DNA from: Clostridiales bacterium
GTDB taxonomy: Bacteria > Bacillota > Clostridia > Christensenellales > Borkfalkiaceae
DNA length: 64,000 nt
Assembly (NCBI GenBank): GCA_015055805.1
Contig: SVHN01000002.1
Coordinates: 145,138 to 209,137, forward strand
Direction of reading: 5' to 3'
A model generated the notes under the pieces. That model did no database searches and was not told where the DNA came from. It worked only from the letters and a program-made list of their open reading frames with translations. The number at the start of each line of letters is the position of its first letter. Positions within the stretch are counted from its first letter, which is position 1. This document shows, in pieces, positions 10,820 to 20,512 of the stretch. The position numbers were made by a program, and so were the translations under genes.

Positions 10820-12094
10820 ATGCAAAATTTTAATGAATTTATAAACGACCTAAAAACCCTTATATCCTATAAAAGCGTACTCGCTAGTCCAGAAAAGAAC
10901 GCGCCGTTCGGGATAGAGTGTAGAAAGGCTCTAGATTGCTTTTTATCGATAGCAGAACGGTTCGGTTTCGAAACGATAAACTACGACGGCTACGGCGGTG
11001 AAATCGCAATCGGTAGCGGTGAAGAAGTCGGGATTATCGGTCACTTGGACGTCGTTCCCACGGGCATAGGCTGGAACACCGATCCGTTTACCCTTACCGA
11101 AAAGGACGGAACTTATTACGGTAGGGGAATTGCCGACGATAAAGCCGCGCCATTATTGTGCCTTTACGCCTTGAAAGAATTGAAAGATTCTGGCATTAGC
11201 GTAAACCGCAAGATTCGCCTTATAGTCGGCTGTGACGAAGAGAGTGGTTGGCGTGATATCGCATATATGAAAAAGGTATCGCATTTTCCCGAATACGGTT
11301 TTTCACCCGATGCAGGCTTTCCGCTAAGTTACGCGGAAAAGAGTATAACCGAAGTGGAATTTTGTATTCCTGCGCTCAAAAATTTCCACGGCATAGTTGG
11401 CGGAACTGCGCTAAACGCCGTTTGTGATTTTGCAAGCGTTACTACAACACTAGAAAATATTGATTTAGACCTTATTAAAAAGCACGGACTTTCGTTAAAG
11501 GATAACGGCGTTATTGAAAGCGTTGGAAAAGCCGCGCACGGATCTAGTCCACACCTTGGCAAGAACGCGATAAAGCCGCTGTTTGAACTGTTTAAGGACT
11601 GTGGTGAAGACGTGGATGGTGTTATCGATTACCTGTTCAACGATAAATACGGCTTATTCAATATTAAGACTGAACAAGGCAACGTAACGTTATCGCCCAA
11701 CTTAATAAAACAAGTTGACGATAAAATTTATATTAAGTGCGACTGCCGTATCCCTGCGCCCTTGAACGAAGAAGACCTTACCGCAGCGTTCGATTCGTTT
11801 AATATTCCATACACGGTAAAATCTCGCCACCCATCAATGATGGTGGAAAAGGAAGGTTGGCTTGTAAGCGCGTTGCTCTCCGCTTTCAATGCAGTTACGG
11901 GCAGCGACGAAAAACCCTTTGCTATGGGTGGAAGTACGTTTGCAAGAGCATTTAAGCACGGTTGCGCGTTTGGACCGATTATGAAAGGTAAAGATAACAA
12001 AATCCACGACGCAAACGAGTTTATGACAAAATCCGAACTTTTAACCGCTTATGAAATTTATAAAAAGGCAATCTTTAACCTCGCGGAAAAATAG
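10820..12094 (+). CDS. M20 family dipeptidase (PepV-like)
   Basis: GHLDVVPTGIGWNTDPF, YGRGIADDKAAPL, GCDEESGW, GGSTFARAF motifs. Confidence 0.93.
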   Translation: MQNFNEFINDLKTLISYKSVLASPEKNAPFGIECRKALDCFLSIAERFGFETINYDGYGGEIAIGSGEEVGIIGHLDVVPTGIGWNTDPFTLTEKDGTYYGRGIADDKAAPLLCLYALKELKDSGISVNRKIRLIVGCDEESGWRDIAYMKKVSHFPEYGFSPDAGFPLSYAEKSITEVEFCIPALKNFHGIVGGTALNAVCDFASVTTTLENIDLDLIKKHGLSLKDNGVIESVGKAAHGSSPHLGKNAIKPLFELFKDCGEDVDGVIDYLFNDKYGLFNIKTEQGNVTLSPNLIKQVDDKIYIKCDCRIPAPLNEEDLTAAFDSFNIPYTVKSRHPSMMVEKEGWLVSALLSAFNAVTGSDEKPFAMGGSTFARAFKHGCAFGPIMKGKDNKIHDANEFMTKSELLTAYEIYKKAIFNLAEK

Positions 12095-12153
12095 TTGTAA
12101 AAATCTATCGTTTGATATATAATAATGTTAATATATTAAAAGGAACGTAACAA

Positions 12154-12978
12154 ATGAACTTCGATATTGAATTAGTCGGAAAAATCGGGTCGATGGCTCT
12201 TATCGACAAAGAAAGCAATATTTTGGACTACACCCTTATTGCAAGGTTGTCGTCAGAACTTAAACCGGGATATATTTGGGTAACTAGCGGTGCTGCGGAA
12301 ACGGGCAGACTTGATTACATCAAACGAAACGGCAGAGAACTTAAAGGCTCACCCGAAGACGTTAAGACCGACTACGCTGCGCAAGGTCAATCTATTTTAA
12401 TGTCAACCTACCGTCAGTACGTAGACAGTAAATATTCGCTCCGCCAAGTCTTGGTTGAACACCAACACTTTAACGACGAACAAAAAAAGGAACACCTTAA
12501 AGCCATGCTAATTAGGTGCAAAGATCAGAACGCAATCCCGATTATAAACTATAACGACGCAGTCAGTACCGAAGAGAGTAGAAAGTTTGAAATTCAGTCG
12601 TTAAAGCGCGACCGCAAAAAGGTTGTTGAGTGCGTGGATAACGACGAAACAGCGTCCCAAATCGCATGCCTTGTCAAGGCAAAGACCTTGCTTATTCTAA
12701 CTAGCGCGCTAGGCATTTACCGCGACAGTAAAAACCCCGACACGCTTATTGAAGAAATTAGCGGTAAAGACGTATATGAAGTGCTAGATAATATTACCGA
12801 GTGTGAAAACTATTGTAACGGCGCGTCAAGGGTGGGCGCAAACGGCGCAAAAGCTAAGCTTGAATACGTGAAAGATGCCGTTAAGATAGGTACGAAAGTA
12901 ATAATCGCATCAGCAAAATATTCCATAAAAGATATTTTGTCAGGCAAAGCAAAAGCAACAAGAATAGGCGTTAGGTAA
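12154..12978 (+). CDS. Amino acid kinase family protein (glutamate 5-kinase-like, no PUA domain, no proA neighbour)
   Basis: WVTSGAAETGR, AAQGQSILMSTYRQY, NYNDAVS, DNDETASQIACLVKAKTLLILTS. Confidence 0.75.
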   Translation: MNFDIELVGKIGSMALIDKESNILDYTLIARLSSELKPGYIWVTSGAAETGRLDYIKRNGRELKGSPEDVKTDYAAQGQSILMSTYRQYVDSKYSLRQVLVEHQHFNDEQKKEHLKAMLIRCKDQNAIPIINYNDAVSTEESRKFEIQSLKRDRKKVVECVDNDETASQIACLVKAKTLLILTSALGIYRDSKNPDTLIEEISGKDVYEVLDNITECENYCNGASRVGANGAKAKLEYVKDAVKIGTKVIIASAKYSIKDILSGKAKATRIGVR

Positions 12979-13003
12979 ATTTAATATATAAATTATCGTT
13001 TAA

Positions 13004-13045
13004 ATTGCTGCACCCAAAAATATACTTTTGGGTGCATATCTTTTC
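13004..13045. terminator. Intrinsic terminator-like hairpin
   Basis: Inverted repeat tgcacccaaaaatatacttttgggtgca. Confidence 0.65.
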
Positions 13046-13113
13046 CAAAAATTACCTAAATATTTATGAATAATACTTTTAACCTTGCTCATAATACTAC
13101 CAAGGGGGAAGTT

Positions 13114-13300
13114 ATGAAGAATAAAAAGAAAAGCAGAACGACTAATAAAAGTCAGAGTAAGACGCAGAACAAGTCGAACGACGCTCAAGATTGCAAATAA
13201 TAATCAGTTTGAAAGCAGTTTCGACACACAAGGCTCTTATACAGGAGTTGACCCGAATGATAAATTCGCAATTCCTATTCAAGACGCAGACGATCTGTAA
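13114..13300 (+). pseudogene. Small basic protein ORF apparently interrupted by a 1-nt frameshift
   Basis: Frame 1 (13114..13200): MKNKKKSRTTNKSQSKTQNKSNDAQDCK*. The +1 frame continues NNQFESSFDTQGSYTGVDPNDKFAIPIQDADDL* to 13300. RBS-like aaggggg upstream. Confidence 0.55.
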
Positions 13301-13436
13301 TTGACTAGAAATTTAAGTAAATAGCGTTTAAGATATTTATTTAGAAAGGTCAAAAAAACTTAATTCTTGAACAGCAAGAACCTTAAAATGAAAAGACGAT
13401 TAACAAGTTTAACCGTCTTTTTGTTTTGTTTTTTTG

Positions 13437-13465
13437 TTGACAAGTAGTAAATTTTGCTATATAAT
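13437..13465 (+). promoter_or_regulatory. Consensus sigma-A promoter for rnpB
   Basis: TTGACA (13437-13442), 17 bp spacer, TATAAT (13460-13465). Confidence 0.85.
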
Positions 13466-13477
13466 AAGCTTACTTTT

Positions 13478-13825
13478 AAGATAGTTATACGGTCGCGGGG
13501 GCAGGGCGAGCCTGTCAATGAGGAAAGTCCGAGCGTTATAGAAACAGAGTGCCGGAGAAATCCCGGTGAAGGCGACTTTAAGGAAAGTGCAACAGAAAAC
13601 AACCGCCCGAAAATCGGGTAAGGATGAAAAGGTGCGGTAAGAGCGCACCGCCCTTGCGGTAACGCGAGGGGCAACTGTAAACCCCACTCGACGCAAGATT
13701 GACAAATCCGTTCAAATAGGGAGTTTCACCGAACGGGTTTAACAAATATCGCTAGGGGACGTTGGTAACAACGTTCGTAGATAAATGACCGTACACGACA
13801 GAACTCGGCTTATCGATTATCTTAA
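13478..13825 (+). ncRNA. rnpB: RNase P RNA
   Basis: Hallmark sequences gaggaaagtccgagc, acagagtgccgg, gaaagtgcaacagaaa, agataaatgaccgtacacgacagaactcggcttat; closing P1 aagata/tatctt. Confidence 0.95.
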
Positions 13826-13832
13826 AACACAC

Positions 13833-13875
13833 GCGTCCGACAAGGCTAAACCTTGTCGGACGCATTTCTTTATTT
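13833..13875 (+). terminator. Terminator after rnpB
   Basis: 13-bp perfect stem gcgtccgacaagg/ccttgtcggacgc followed by a T-rich tract. Confidence 0.85.
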
Positions 13876-13989
13876 GTTTATCTTTGGATTATTAGTCCGT
13901 GCTTTTTGATACTTTTTCGCAATCGAAAAAGTATGCTTTTAATAAACGCAAAAAGAGAACGAAAACTCGTTCTCTTGCTTTTTAATAAA

Positions 13990-15855
13990 TCACTTTTTTA
14001 AGTAAACCATTAATACCGCAATATCCGCAGGGGATACGCCTGATATTCTGCCTGCCTGTCCTAGGTTTTGCGGCCTGATTTTATCTAATTTTTGCCTTGC
14101 TTCAAGTCTTAGTCCACCGATTGAAAGATAATCAATGTCTTCGGGAAGAAGTTTTTCTTCTAACTTTTTGGCTTTTTCTATCTGTTCCAAACCCTTTTGC
14201 AAATACCCTTCGTATTTAGCGTCGATTTCTACGGTGTCTAATATATCACCCGATATATCGTTAAATCCGCCAAACTCTTCAATAATCTCCTTTAGAGTTA
14301 TTCCACGGCGTACAAGGTCGGCTCTTGAAAGTCCGCCACCTGCCCTTTCAAAACCGTGGGCTAAAAGAATTTTTTCGGTATCCTTTGGCTTTAAGGTTTC
14401 TTTCATAATCTCGGTTGCTACGCGATATTCCGCTTGTCTTTTTAAGAAAACTTCATAACGTTCGTCGGATACTAGCCCTGCTTTTCTTCCTTTTTCTGTA
14501 AGTCGGAAATCGGGGTTATCTTGTCTTAAAACTATTCTGTACTCGGCGCGACTGGTCATCATACGGTAAGGCTCGTTAGTGCCTTTGGTCACCAAGTCGT
14601 CGATAAGTACGCCTATATATCCGTCGTCGCGTGAAAGTATAAGCGGACTTTCACCACGCATTTTTAACGATGCGTTGATACCTGCAATAAGTCCTTGCGC
14701 CGCCGCCTCTTCGTAACCGCTAGTGCCATTAATCTGCCCTGCGGTATAAAGCCCTTCAATGCGCTTATATTCTAGCGTAGGGTAAAGGTCAAGCGAATCA
14801 ATGCAATCATATTCGATAGCGTAAGCGTAACGCATAATCTCACAATTTTCCAACCCTTTTACCGTGCGGTACATTGCTTTTTGCACGTCGTGGGGCAGAG
14901 AAGTAGACATACCCTGAACGTAAATCTCGTTAGTATCCGCGCCTTCGGGTTCTAAGAAGAGTTGGTGTCTTTCCTTATCTGCAAAGCGAACGACCTTATC
15001 TTCAATGGACGGACAATACCTTGGTCCTGTACCCTTAATAAGTCCGCCGTAAAGGGGGGAACGGTGCAAATTTTCACGGATTATATCGTGGGTTTTTTGA
15101 TTAGTATAGGTAAGATAGCACGGTGTTTGCTGTTGCGGTACGCGCTCGCTCATAAAACTGAACGGATAAACGTCCTTTTCGCCGTCCTGAACTTCTAGTA
15201 CAGAAAAATCTATGGTCCTTGCGTCCACTCTTGCAGGCGTTCCCGTCTTAAACCTACGCACGTTAAAGCCAAGTTTAATAAGGTTTTCGGTAAGTCCGTT
15301 TGCCGCCGACTGAAAGCCGTTCGGCCCAGAGTTTTGACGCCACTCGCCTGCTATAACGCTTCCGTTAAGGTATACGCCCGTTGCGACGATAACGCTTTTC
15401 GCTTGCAGTATTCCGCCGAAAGAAGTAAGTACGCCCGTAACATTTTTGCCGTCTTCATCAGTCAAAATCTCTATTGCTTCGCCTTGTAAAATTTTTAGGT
15501 TAGGGGTATTTTCTAAGGTCTTTTTCATAAGCGTGTGATAGAAGTTTTTATCCTCCTGTCCACGCAAAGACTGAACGGCTGCGCCCTTACCGCGGTTAAG
15601 CATGCGTATTTGTAATAGCGCGCCATCGGCGTTAATACCCATTTCACCGCCGAGCGCGTCAATCTCTCTTACAATTTGACCTTTCGCCGTTCCACCTATC
15701 GAAGGATTGCACGCCATAAAAGCTATACTGTCAAGATTAAGTGTCAGCATAGCCGTATTAAAGCCCGTTCTTGCTAGGGCTAGCGCAGCTTCGCAACCGG
15801 CGTGCCCTGCGCCGATTACTACCGCATCAAATTGTCCTTCAATAAATCTGTTCAT
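13990..15855 (-). CDS. mnmG: tRNA uridine-5-carboxymethylaminomethyl modification enzyme MnmG (GidA)
   Basis: DAVVIGAGHAGCEAALALARTG, ACNPSIGGTAKGQIVREIDALGGEMG, GPRYCPSIEDKVVRF, TSGYEEAAAQGL. Confidence 0.98.
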   Translation of the reverse strand: MNRFIEGQFDAVVIGAGHAGCEAALALARTGFNTAMLTLNLDSIAFMACNPSIGGTAKGQIVREIDALGGEMGINADGALLQIRMLNRGKGAAVQSLRGQEDKNFYHTLMKKTLENTPNLKILQGEAIEILTDEDGKNVTGVLTSFGGILQAKSVIVATGVYLNGSVIAGEWRQNSGPNGFQSAANGLTENLIKLGFNVRRFKTGTPARVDARTIDFSVLEVQDGEKDVYPFSFMSERVPQQQTPCYLTYTNQKTHDIIRENLHRSPLYGGLIKGTGPRYCPSIEDKVVRFADKERHQLFLEPEGADTNEIYVQGMSTSLPHDVQKAMYRTVKGLENCEIMRYAYAIEYDCIDSLDLYPTLEYKRIEGLYTAGQINGTSGYEEAAAQGLIAGINASLKMRGESPLILSRDDGYIGVLIDDLVTKGTNEPYRMMTSRAEYRIVLRQDNPDFRLTEKGRKAGLVSDERYEVFLKRQAEYRVATEIMKETLKPKDTEKILLAHGFERAGGGLSRADLVRRGITLKEIIEEFGGFNDISGDILDTVEIDAKYEGYLQKGLEQIEKAKKLEEKLLPEDIDYLSIGGLRLEARQKLDKIRPQNLGQAGRISGVSPADIAVLMVYLKK

Positions 15856-15870
15856 CTATAATTTTCGTCC

Positions 15871-17229
15871 TTACTGTTTAAGCAACATCTTTCTTATATC
15901 GTTAATTTCAACCGATAGACGGTTGTCCGTCTTCATCTGTTCGGCAATCTTATCGCCAGCGTAAATAACCGTTGCGTGGTCACGCTTAAATATGTTTGCA
16001 ACCGTAACCTTTGGTAGGTTCATCATATCGAGTATTAAATACATAGCGATCTGACGGGGGAAAGCGAACTCTTTGTTCTTTTTCTTTCCTAGCATATCCG
16101 ATTTGGTTATTTTATAGAAGTTACATACGCAATTAATAATATCTTCCGCTTGTAAGGCTTCCTGTTTTTCGCTTGCCGATTCTTTTAACGCTTCGTTGAC
16201 AAGGTCAATGGTTATGGGGCGTTCGTGAAGTTTACTTGCAAAAACAACCTTAGTGAGTTTACCGATAAGCGAACGGATATCCCCTTCGTCCATCTCGGCA
16301 ATATACCCTAATACCTTGATGTCAACCACACATTTTTGTTCTTCGGATTTTCTCTTTAAGATAGCGATACGCGTTTCCAAATCCGGTGGTTGAACGTCGG
16401 CAAGAAGTCCGCCCTCAAAACGAGTGCGCAGTCTTTCTTCTAAAACTTCTATTTCCTTTGGCGGACGGTCGGAAGTTAAAACTACCTGTTTATTCTGCAT
16501 AACGAGTTCGTTAAAGGTGTGGAAGAACTCGGTTTGGATACCTTGTTTTTTAGCAAGGAACTGCACGTCGTCAATAAGCAGAACGTCAACGTTTCTGTAT
16601 TTCTTTCTAAAATCCGTGCCTGCGCCCGCGCCTTTACCTTTACTTATGCTTTCAATAAGCTGGTTGGTGAACTGTTCACAAGTAGCGTAAAGCACGTTGA
16701 GCCTTGGTTTATGCAATCTTAAATAGTTGGCTATCGCCATAAGAATATGCGTTTTTCCTAGCCCTGTACCGCCGTGGATAAATAGGGGGTTATAAGCGTC
16801 GCCCGGATTTTCAGCAACGGCTTTTGCGGCAGCGTAAATAAGCTCGTTAGACGAGCCTACTACGAACGAATCAAAAGTGAATTTAGGGTTGATAGGTGAA
16901 CCGCGATTTTCGATTATCTCACGGTCAGCTTCGTCAAGCTGCTTTAAGTATTCGTCCCTATCTTTAGCCACAACTACCGCGAAATCGGTTATATAGTTAG
17001 TGCATTTAAGTAACGCCTCTCTAATCTTACCGCCTATACCGCTGGTTGCTTGGTTGGAAATAGTATCGGCAAAAAGTTGGCTGCTCGTGCAGAAAATAAT
17101 CTTATTGTCCTTAATATCGACCGGCTTAATCTGCGAAACGTGGGTGGCAAACGAAATAGAACTGACGGTTTTTTCTAGCTCCGGCAGTATTGTTTGCTCC
17201 CATAAAATCTCGTAATTTTCCTTTTCCAT
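15871..17229 (-). CDS. dnaA: Chromosomal replication initiator protein DnaA
   Basis: NPKFTFDSFVVGSSNELIYAAAKAVAENPG, GGTGLGKTHILMAIANY, DVLLIDDVQFL, FKRDHATVIYA. Confidence 0.98.
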   Translation of the reverse strand: MEKENYEILWEQTILPELEKTVSSISFATHVSQIKPVDIKDNKIIFCTSSQLFADTISNQATSGIGGKIREALLKCTNYITDFAVVVAKDRDEYLKQLDEADREIIENRGSPINPKFTFDSFVVGSSNELIYAAAKAVAENPGDAYNPLFIHGGTGLGKTHILMAIANYLRLHKPRLNVLYATCEQFTNQLIESISKGKGAGAGTDFRKKYRNVDVLLIDDVQFLAKKQGIQTEFFHTFNELVMQNKQVVLTSDRPPKEIEVLEERLRTRFEGGLLADVQPPDLETRIAILKRKSEEQKCVVDIKVLGYIAEMDEGDIRSLIGKLTKVVFASKLHERPITIDLVNEALKESASEKQEALQAEDIINCVCNFYKITKSDMLGKKKNKEFAFPRQIAMYLILDMMNLPKVTVANIFKRDHATVIYAGDKIAEQMKTDNRLSVEINDIRKMLLKQ

Positions 17230-17335
17230 TAGAACTTTCCTCTTTATCAGTTGCTTTTAAGTAAAAAACATTATATAATATTTTTAAATTAAAATAAAGT
17301 TAATACGACAAAATTTTAAAAATTTTTAAAAAACT

Positions 17336-18433
17336 ATGTATATTAAGAGTTTATCGTTAAAAAATTTCCGTAACTACTCGGACGAAGAGATTTGCTTTTC
17401 GGACGGAATAAATATTTTAACAGGCGCAAACGCGCAGGGCAAGACCAACGCGGCAGAGGCAATCTTTTTCCTTTGCACGGGTTATTCTCCGCGCGCAAAC
17501 CGCGATAAACTCGTCGTTAAAAACGGTGAAGAACAAGCGGAAATCTCTGCCGTTGCTAGTTCTCTTTACGGTGACGTTTCGGTCAAAATCGACTTTCACG
17601 TATCCGACAGAAAAACCCTTTACGTCAACGGAATTCAAGTCTTAAAAATAGGCGAAATACTCGGAAATATGAACAGCGTGTTCTTTAATCCGTCCGAATT
17701 AAAACTCGTTCAGGAAAGCCCGGAAGATAGGCGTAGGTTTATGAACGTTTCGCTGTCGCAAATGTCCAAAAATTATTTTTACGCGCTTCAACGCTACAAT
17801 AAGATTTTGTCGCAGAGAAATATTCTTCTTAAAGACCCCGACTATAAATTAATAAGGGAAACTCTTCCTATCTGGGACGAACAGCTTACCAAACAAGCGG
17901 CTAAAATTATTAAGGCAAGGAACGCTTTTTTATCGGAAATCTCGCCGCTTGCCGAAGAAAAACACGCGTATCTATCCGACGGCAAAGAAACCTTAAAAAT
18001 GAAAACCGAAAGCAATTATTACGGCACGGAAGAAGAAATTGCTTACGCTATGTATGAAGACTTAAAGACAGGGTTAGACCGCGATATGCGCCTTGGCTAT
18101 ACTTCAATAGGTCCACATAGGGACGATATTAAGTTTACTCTTAACGGCGACGACGTCCGCGTGTTCGGCTCTCAAGGTCAACAGCGCACGGTCGCGCTTT
18201 CACTTAAACTTGCCGAAACTGAAACCTTTTTCAATAAGTTCGGTGAATATCCTATTCTTATCTTAGACGACGTCTTGTCCGAACTAGACAAAAAGCGTCA
18301 AAGAAAACTCGTCGGCGCGGTAGAACATCTTCAAACAATATTCACCGCCACGGGGCTTGACCGTTCGGTGTTTAAGGGAAGAACGTTTAACCGACTTATA
18401 GTAGATAGTGGAAAGGTTAAACAAGGTAAATAG
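17336..18433 (+). CDS. recF: DNA replication and repair protein RecF
   Basis: LKNFRNYSDEEICF, GANAQGKTNAAEAIFFL, LKLAETE, LILDDVLSELDKKRQ; divergent from dnaA. Confidence 0.97.
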   Translation: MYIKSLSLKNFRNYSDEEICFSDGINILTGANAQGKTNAAEAIFFLCTGYSPRANRDKLVVKNGEEQAEISAVASSLYGDVSVKIDFHVSDRKTLYVNGIQVLKIGEILGNMNSVFFNPSELKLVQESPEDRRRFMNVSLSQMSKNYFYALQRYNKILSQRNILLKDPDYKLIRETLPIWDEQLTKQAAKIIKARNAFLSEISPLAEEKHAYLSDGKETLKMKTESNYYGTEEEIAYAMYEDLKTGLDRDMRLGYTSIGPHRDDIKFTLNGDDVRVFGSQGQQRTVALSLKLAETETFFNKFGEYPILILDDVLSELDKKRQRKLVGAVEHLQTIFTATGLDRSVFKGRTFNRLIVDSGKVKQGK

Positions 18434-18448
18434 TAAGTAAAGGTTATC

Positions 18449-18485
18449 AAAAGGCTTGATCCAAAACGGTTCAAGCCTTTTCTTT
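18449..18485. terminator. Bidirectional terminator between convergent recF and plsC-like genes
   Basis: aaggcttga...tcaagcctttt stem-loop. Confidence 0.7.
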
Positions 18486-18504
18486 ATAAGATTTTATTTG
18501 ATTA

Positions 18505-19758
18505 TTAGTTAGAGCCTTTTTCTCTTTCGTAAAAGTCGTATAACTCTTCGGTTGCAAAGTGAAGTTTTGTCAAACAGTTTTTAGCCGTCTTTGGATACAT
18601 AAAGTAGGTGGTATTATCGTCTGCAATATCAATATTATCACCGCGACCCATAAAGTCGTATTCGATATGTAATGAATACATTGACGACACGGGTTTATTG
18701 AGTTCAAACGGTTTGCCGTCCACTTCGCCGATAAAGGTAAATCCGTTTTTATCGTGGGTCATCTTTGCGTTTCCAACGTCGATAAATCCTTCTTTTACCG
18801 AATAGAAGTCTTCAATTCTAACGTCGTCTTCAAAACGGTATTCGCCGTTTCTAACTTCTTTTTTGACTTCTTCTCTTTCCCAACGGTACCAGTCGGGAAC
18901 GTGAGAAAAGCCCTTGTCGGTATTTAAGCCATTTAGTCTACTTAAAGTATCCATTTCCCACTCAGAACCGCACTCTTCGCACCAAAGTTTAATACCGCCG
19001 CTATTCATCTTAAACTCTTTGCCACAAACGGGGCATTTATAGAGTATACGGTGCAAACCGTCCGCGCGATCTTTGCATTTGATATGATACCCCTTTTCAA
19101 CCTGCCATTTATACTCGTCTTTTATAAACGCCTTTTCAATGCGGTCCTGCAATTCTTCTGCCGATAATTTTTCAACTTCTTCCTTGGTCGCTAAAACGTA
19201 TAAATGTCCTTCCTGACGAATTTTGCGGTAGGGGTGTTTACTCCATTGCGGTGAGTTAAGGAAGTTTCCGTTAGTCATACACATAACCACAGGTACGCCC
19301 AAAAACTTACACATTTTACCAATCGCGCCGTCAAGCCTTTCGTTTATACCTGCAAGTTCAAACCTTGCCTCGGGATAAATAGTACAAGTGTGATTTAACT
19401 TTTTAACGTACCTTATTATTTCTTTTGCAGTTACAACGCCGTGCGTAAACTTTCTCTTTGGTATTCCGCCTATACCGCGCATAAGCCACTCGCCACGGCG
19501 GAACTCTTCAACCGACATTACCCAACCCGTAGTTCTTGGCATAATTGCCCTTACTATCATAGGGAAGTCCATAAACGACGCGTGCGTAGATAATATAAAG
19601 TACGGACCTTTAATCTTTTTAACATCTTTGTCCACCTTGACGTGGGCGTTGTTAAACAACATATAGAACGGCGCGGCAATATACTCGACGATTTTAAGAT
19701 ACCATCTGGGTTTATTTGCCGGCTTGTTCATATCAAACCGTTTTTTCTCTCTCATCAC
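18505..19758 (-). CDS. PlsC-like 1-acylglycerol-phosphate acyltransferase with C-terminal zinc-ribbon-like extension
   Basis: Acyltransferase signatures STHASFMDFPMI and YPEARFELAG; downstream CPVCGKEF...CEECGSEW. Confidence 0.85.
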   Translation of the reverse strand: MMREKKRFDMNKPANKPRWYLKIVEYIAAPFYMLFNNAHVKVDKDVKKIKGPYFILSTHASFMDFPMIVRAIMPRTTGWVMSVEEFRRGEWLMRGIGGIPKRKFTHGVVTAKEIIRYVKKLNHTCTIYPEARFELAGINERLDGAIGKMCKFLGVPVVMCMTNGNFLNSPQWSKHPYRKIRQEGHLYVLATKEEVEKLSAEELQDRIEKAFIKDEYKWQVEKGYHIKCKDRADGLHRILYKCPVCGKEFKMNSGGIKLWCEECGSEWEMDTLSRLNGLNTDKGFSHVPDWYRWEREEVKKEVRNGEYRFEDDVRIEDFYSVKEGFIDVGNAKMTHDKNGFTFIGEVDGKPFELNKPVSSMYSLHIEYDFMGRGDNIDIADDNTTYFMYPKTAKNCLTKLHFATEELYDFYEREKGSN

Positions 19759-19920
19759 TTTTTTCCTTAAATCCTTTTCTATTTTACCATTATACCTTAT
19801 ATGTAATATTTTGTCAATATATGTATGCTAATTGAAAAAACATGGCTATAAAAATAATACTATTTCACAAAAAAATAACTGCTCGGATTTTTCCGTGCAG
19901 TTATTTAATAGTTATTTTTA

Positions 19921-20232
19921 TTATAGGTTTGAGATTATGCTTTCAATCTCGCTTTTTTCTAAAAATCCCACCGATTTTTTAACGATTTGACCGTTCTTAA
20001 AGAACAATAGGGTAGGGATAACTTCAATGCCGTAAGCAACGGCTAATTCCATTTGTTCGTCAACGTTTACTTTGCCGACCTTGATTTTATCTTCTTCGGC
20101 TATTTTTTCTAATACGGGCGCAATCATTTTGCAAGGTCCGCACCAGGTCGCCCAAAAATCTACGAGTACGGGTTCGGTGCTATCTAATACTTCGTCCTGA
20201 AAATTCATTTTGGTTAAAGTTATTTCTTTCAT
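19921..20232 (-). CDS. trxA: Thioredoxin
   Basis: [36 protein letters not shown]. Confidence 0.96.
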   Translation of the reverse strand: MKEITLTKMNFQDEVLDSTEPVLVDFWATWCGPCKMIAPVLEKIAEEDKIKVGKVNVDEQMELAVAYGIEVIPTLLFFKNGQIVKKSVGFLEKSEIESIISNL

Positions 20233-20246
20233 AAAATTTTCTCCTT

Positions 20247-20447
20247 TTAATCTTTGGTTTTATAATAGAGTTTGCAATGGCAAAACCCTTCAAAGTTCGG
20301 GTCTTTAATCTGCTGTTTGAACTCTTCGCACATACATTTATATTCTTCGGTTCTTTTTATTCTGCACGGACAGTATCCGCCCGTTCTCTCTAAACCTTCT
20401 TGAATAAGTTTTACTACTTCTTTATCGTCGTTTAACTTAACTTTCAT
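20247..20447 (-). CDS. Ferredoxin-thioredoxin reductase catalytic-subunit-like protein
   Basis: [21 protein letters not shown]...GFCHC gives a CPC/CxC/CHC pattern. Start at [10 protein letters not shown] with an aaggggga RBS; the longer ORF start to 20507 looks artefactual. Confidence 0.8.
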   Translation of the reverse strand: MKVKLNDDKEVVKLIQEGLERTGGYCPCRIKRTEEYKCMCEEFKQQIKDPNFEGFCHCKLYYKTKD

Positions 20448-20512
20448 AATATTCCCCCTTAAATAATTAACTATAATATAAAAATAATGGCACGAATATC
20501 GTGCCATTAAAA

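Noticed and set aside
13360-13705. Two minus-strand ORFs over the RNase P RNA
   Set aside because: The region is clearly rnpB with its own promoter; ORFs are chance.
13909-13934. Perfect 11-bp inverted repeat atactttttcg-caat-cgaaaaagtat as a possible operator
   Set aside because: Lies between rnpB and mnmG 3' ends next to terminators; most likely a transcription-termination structure.
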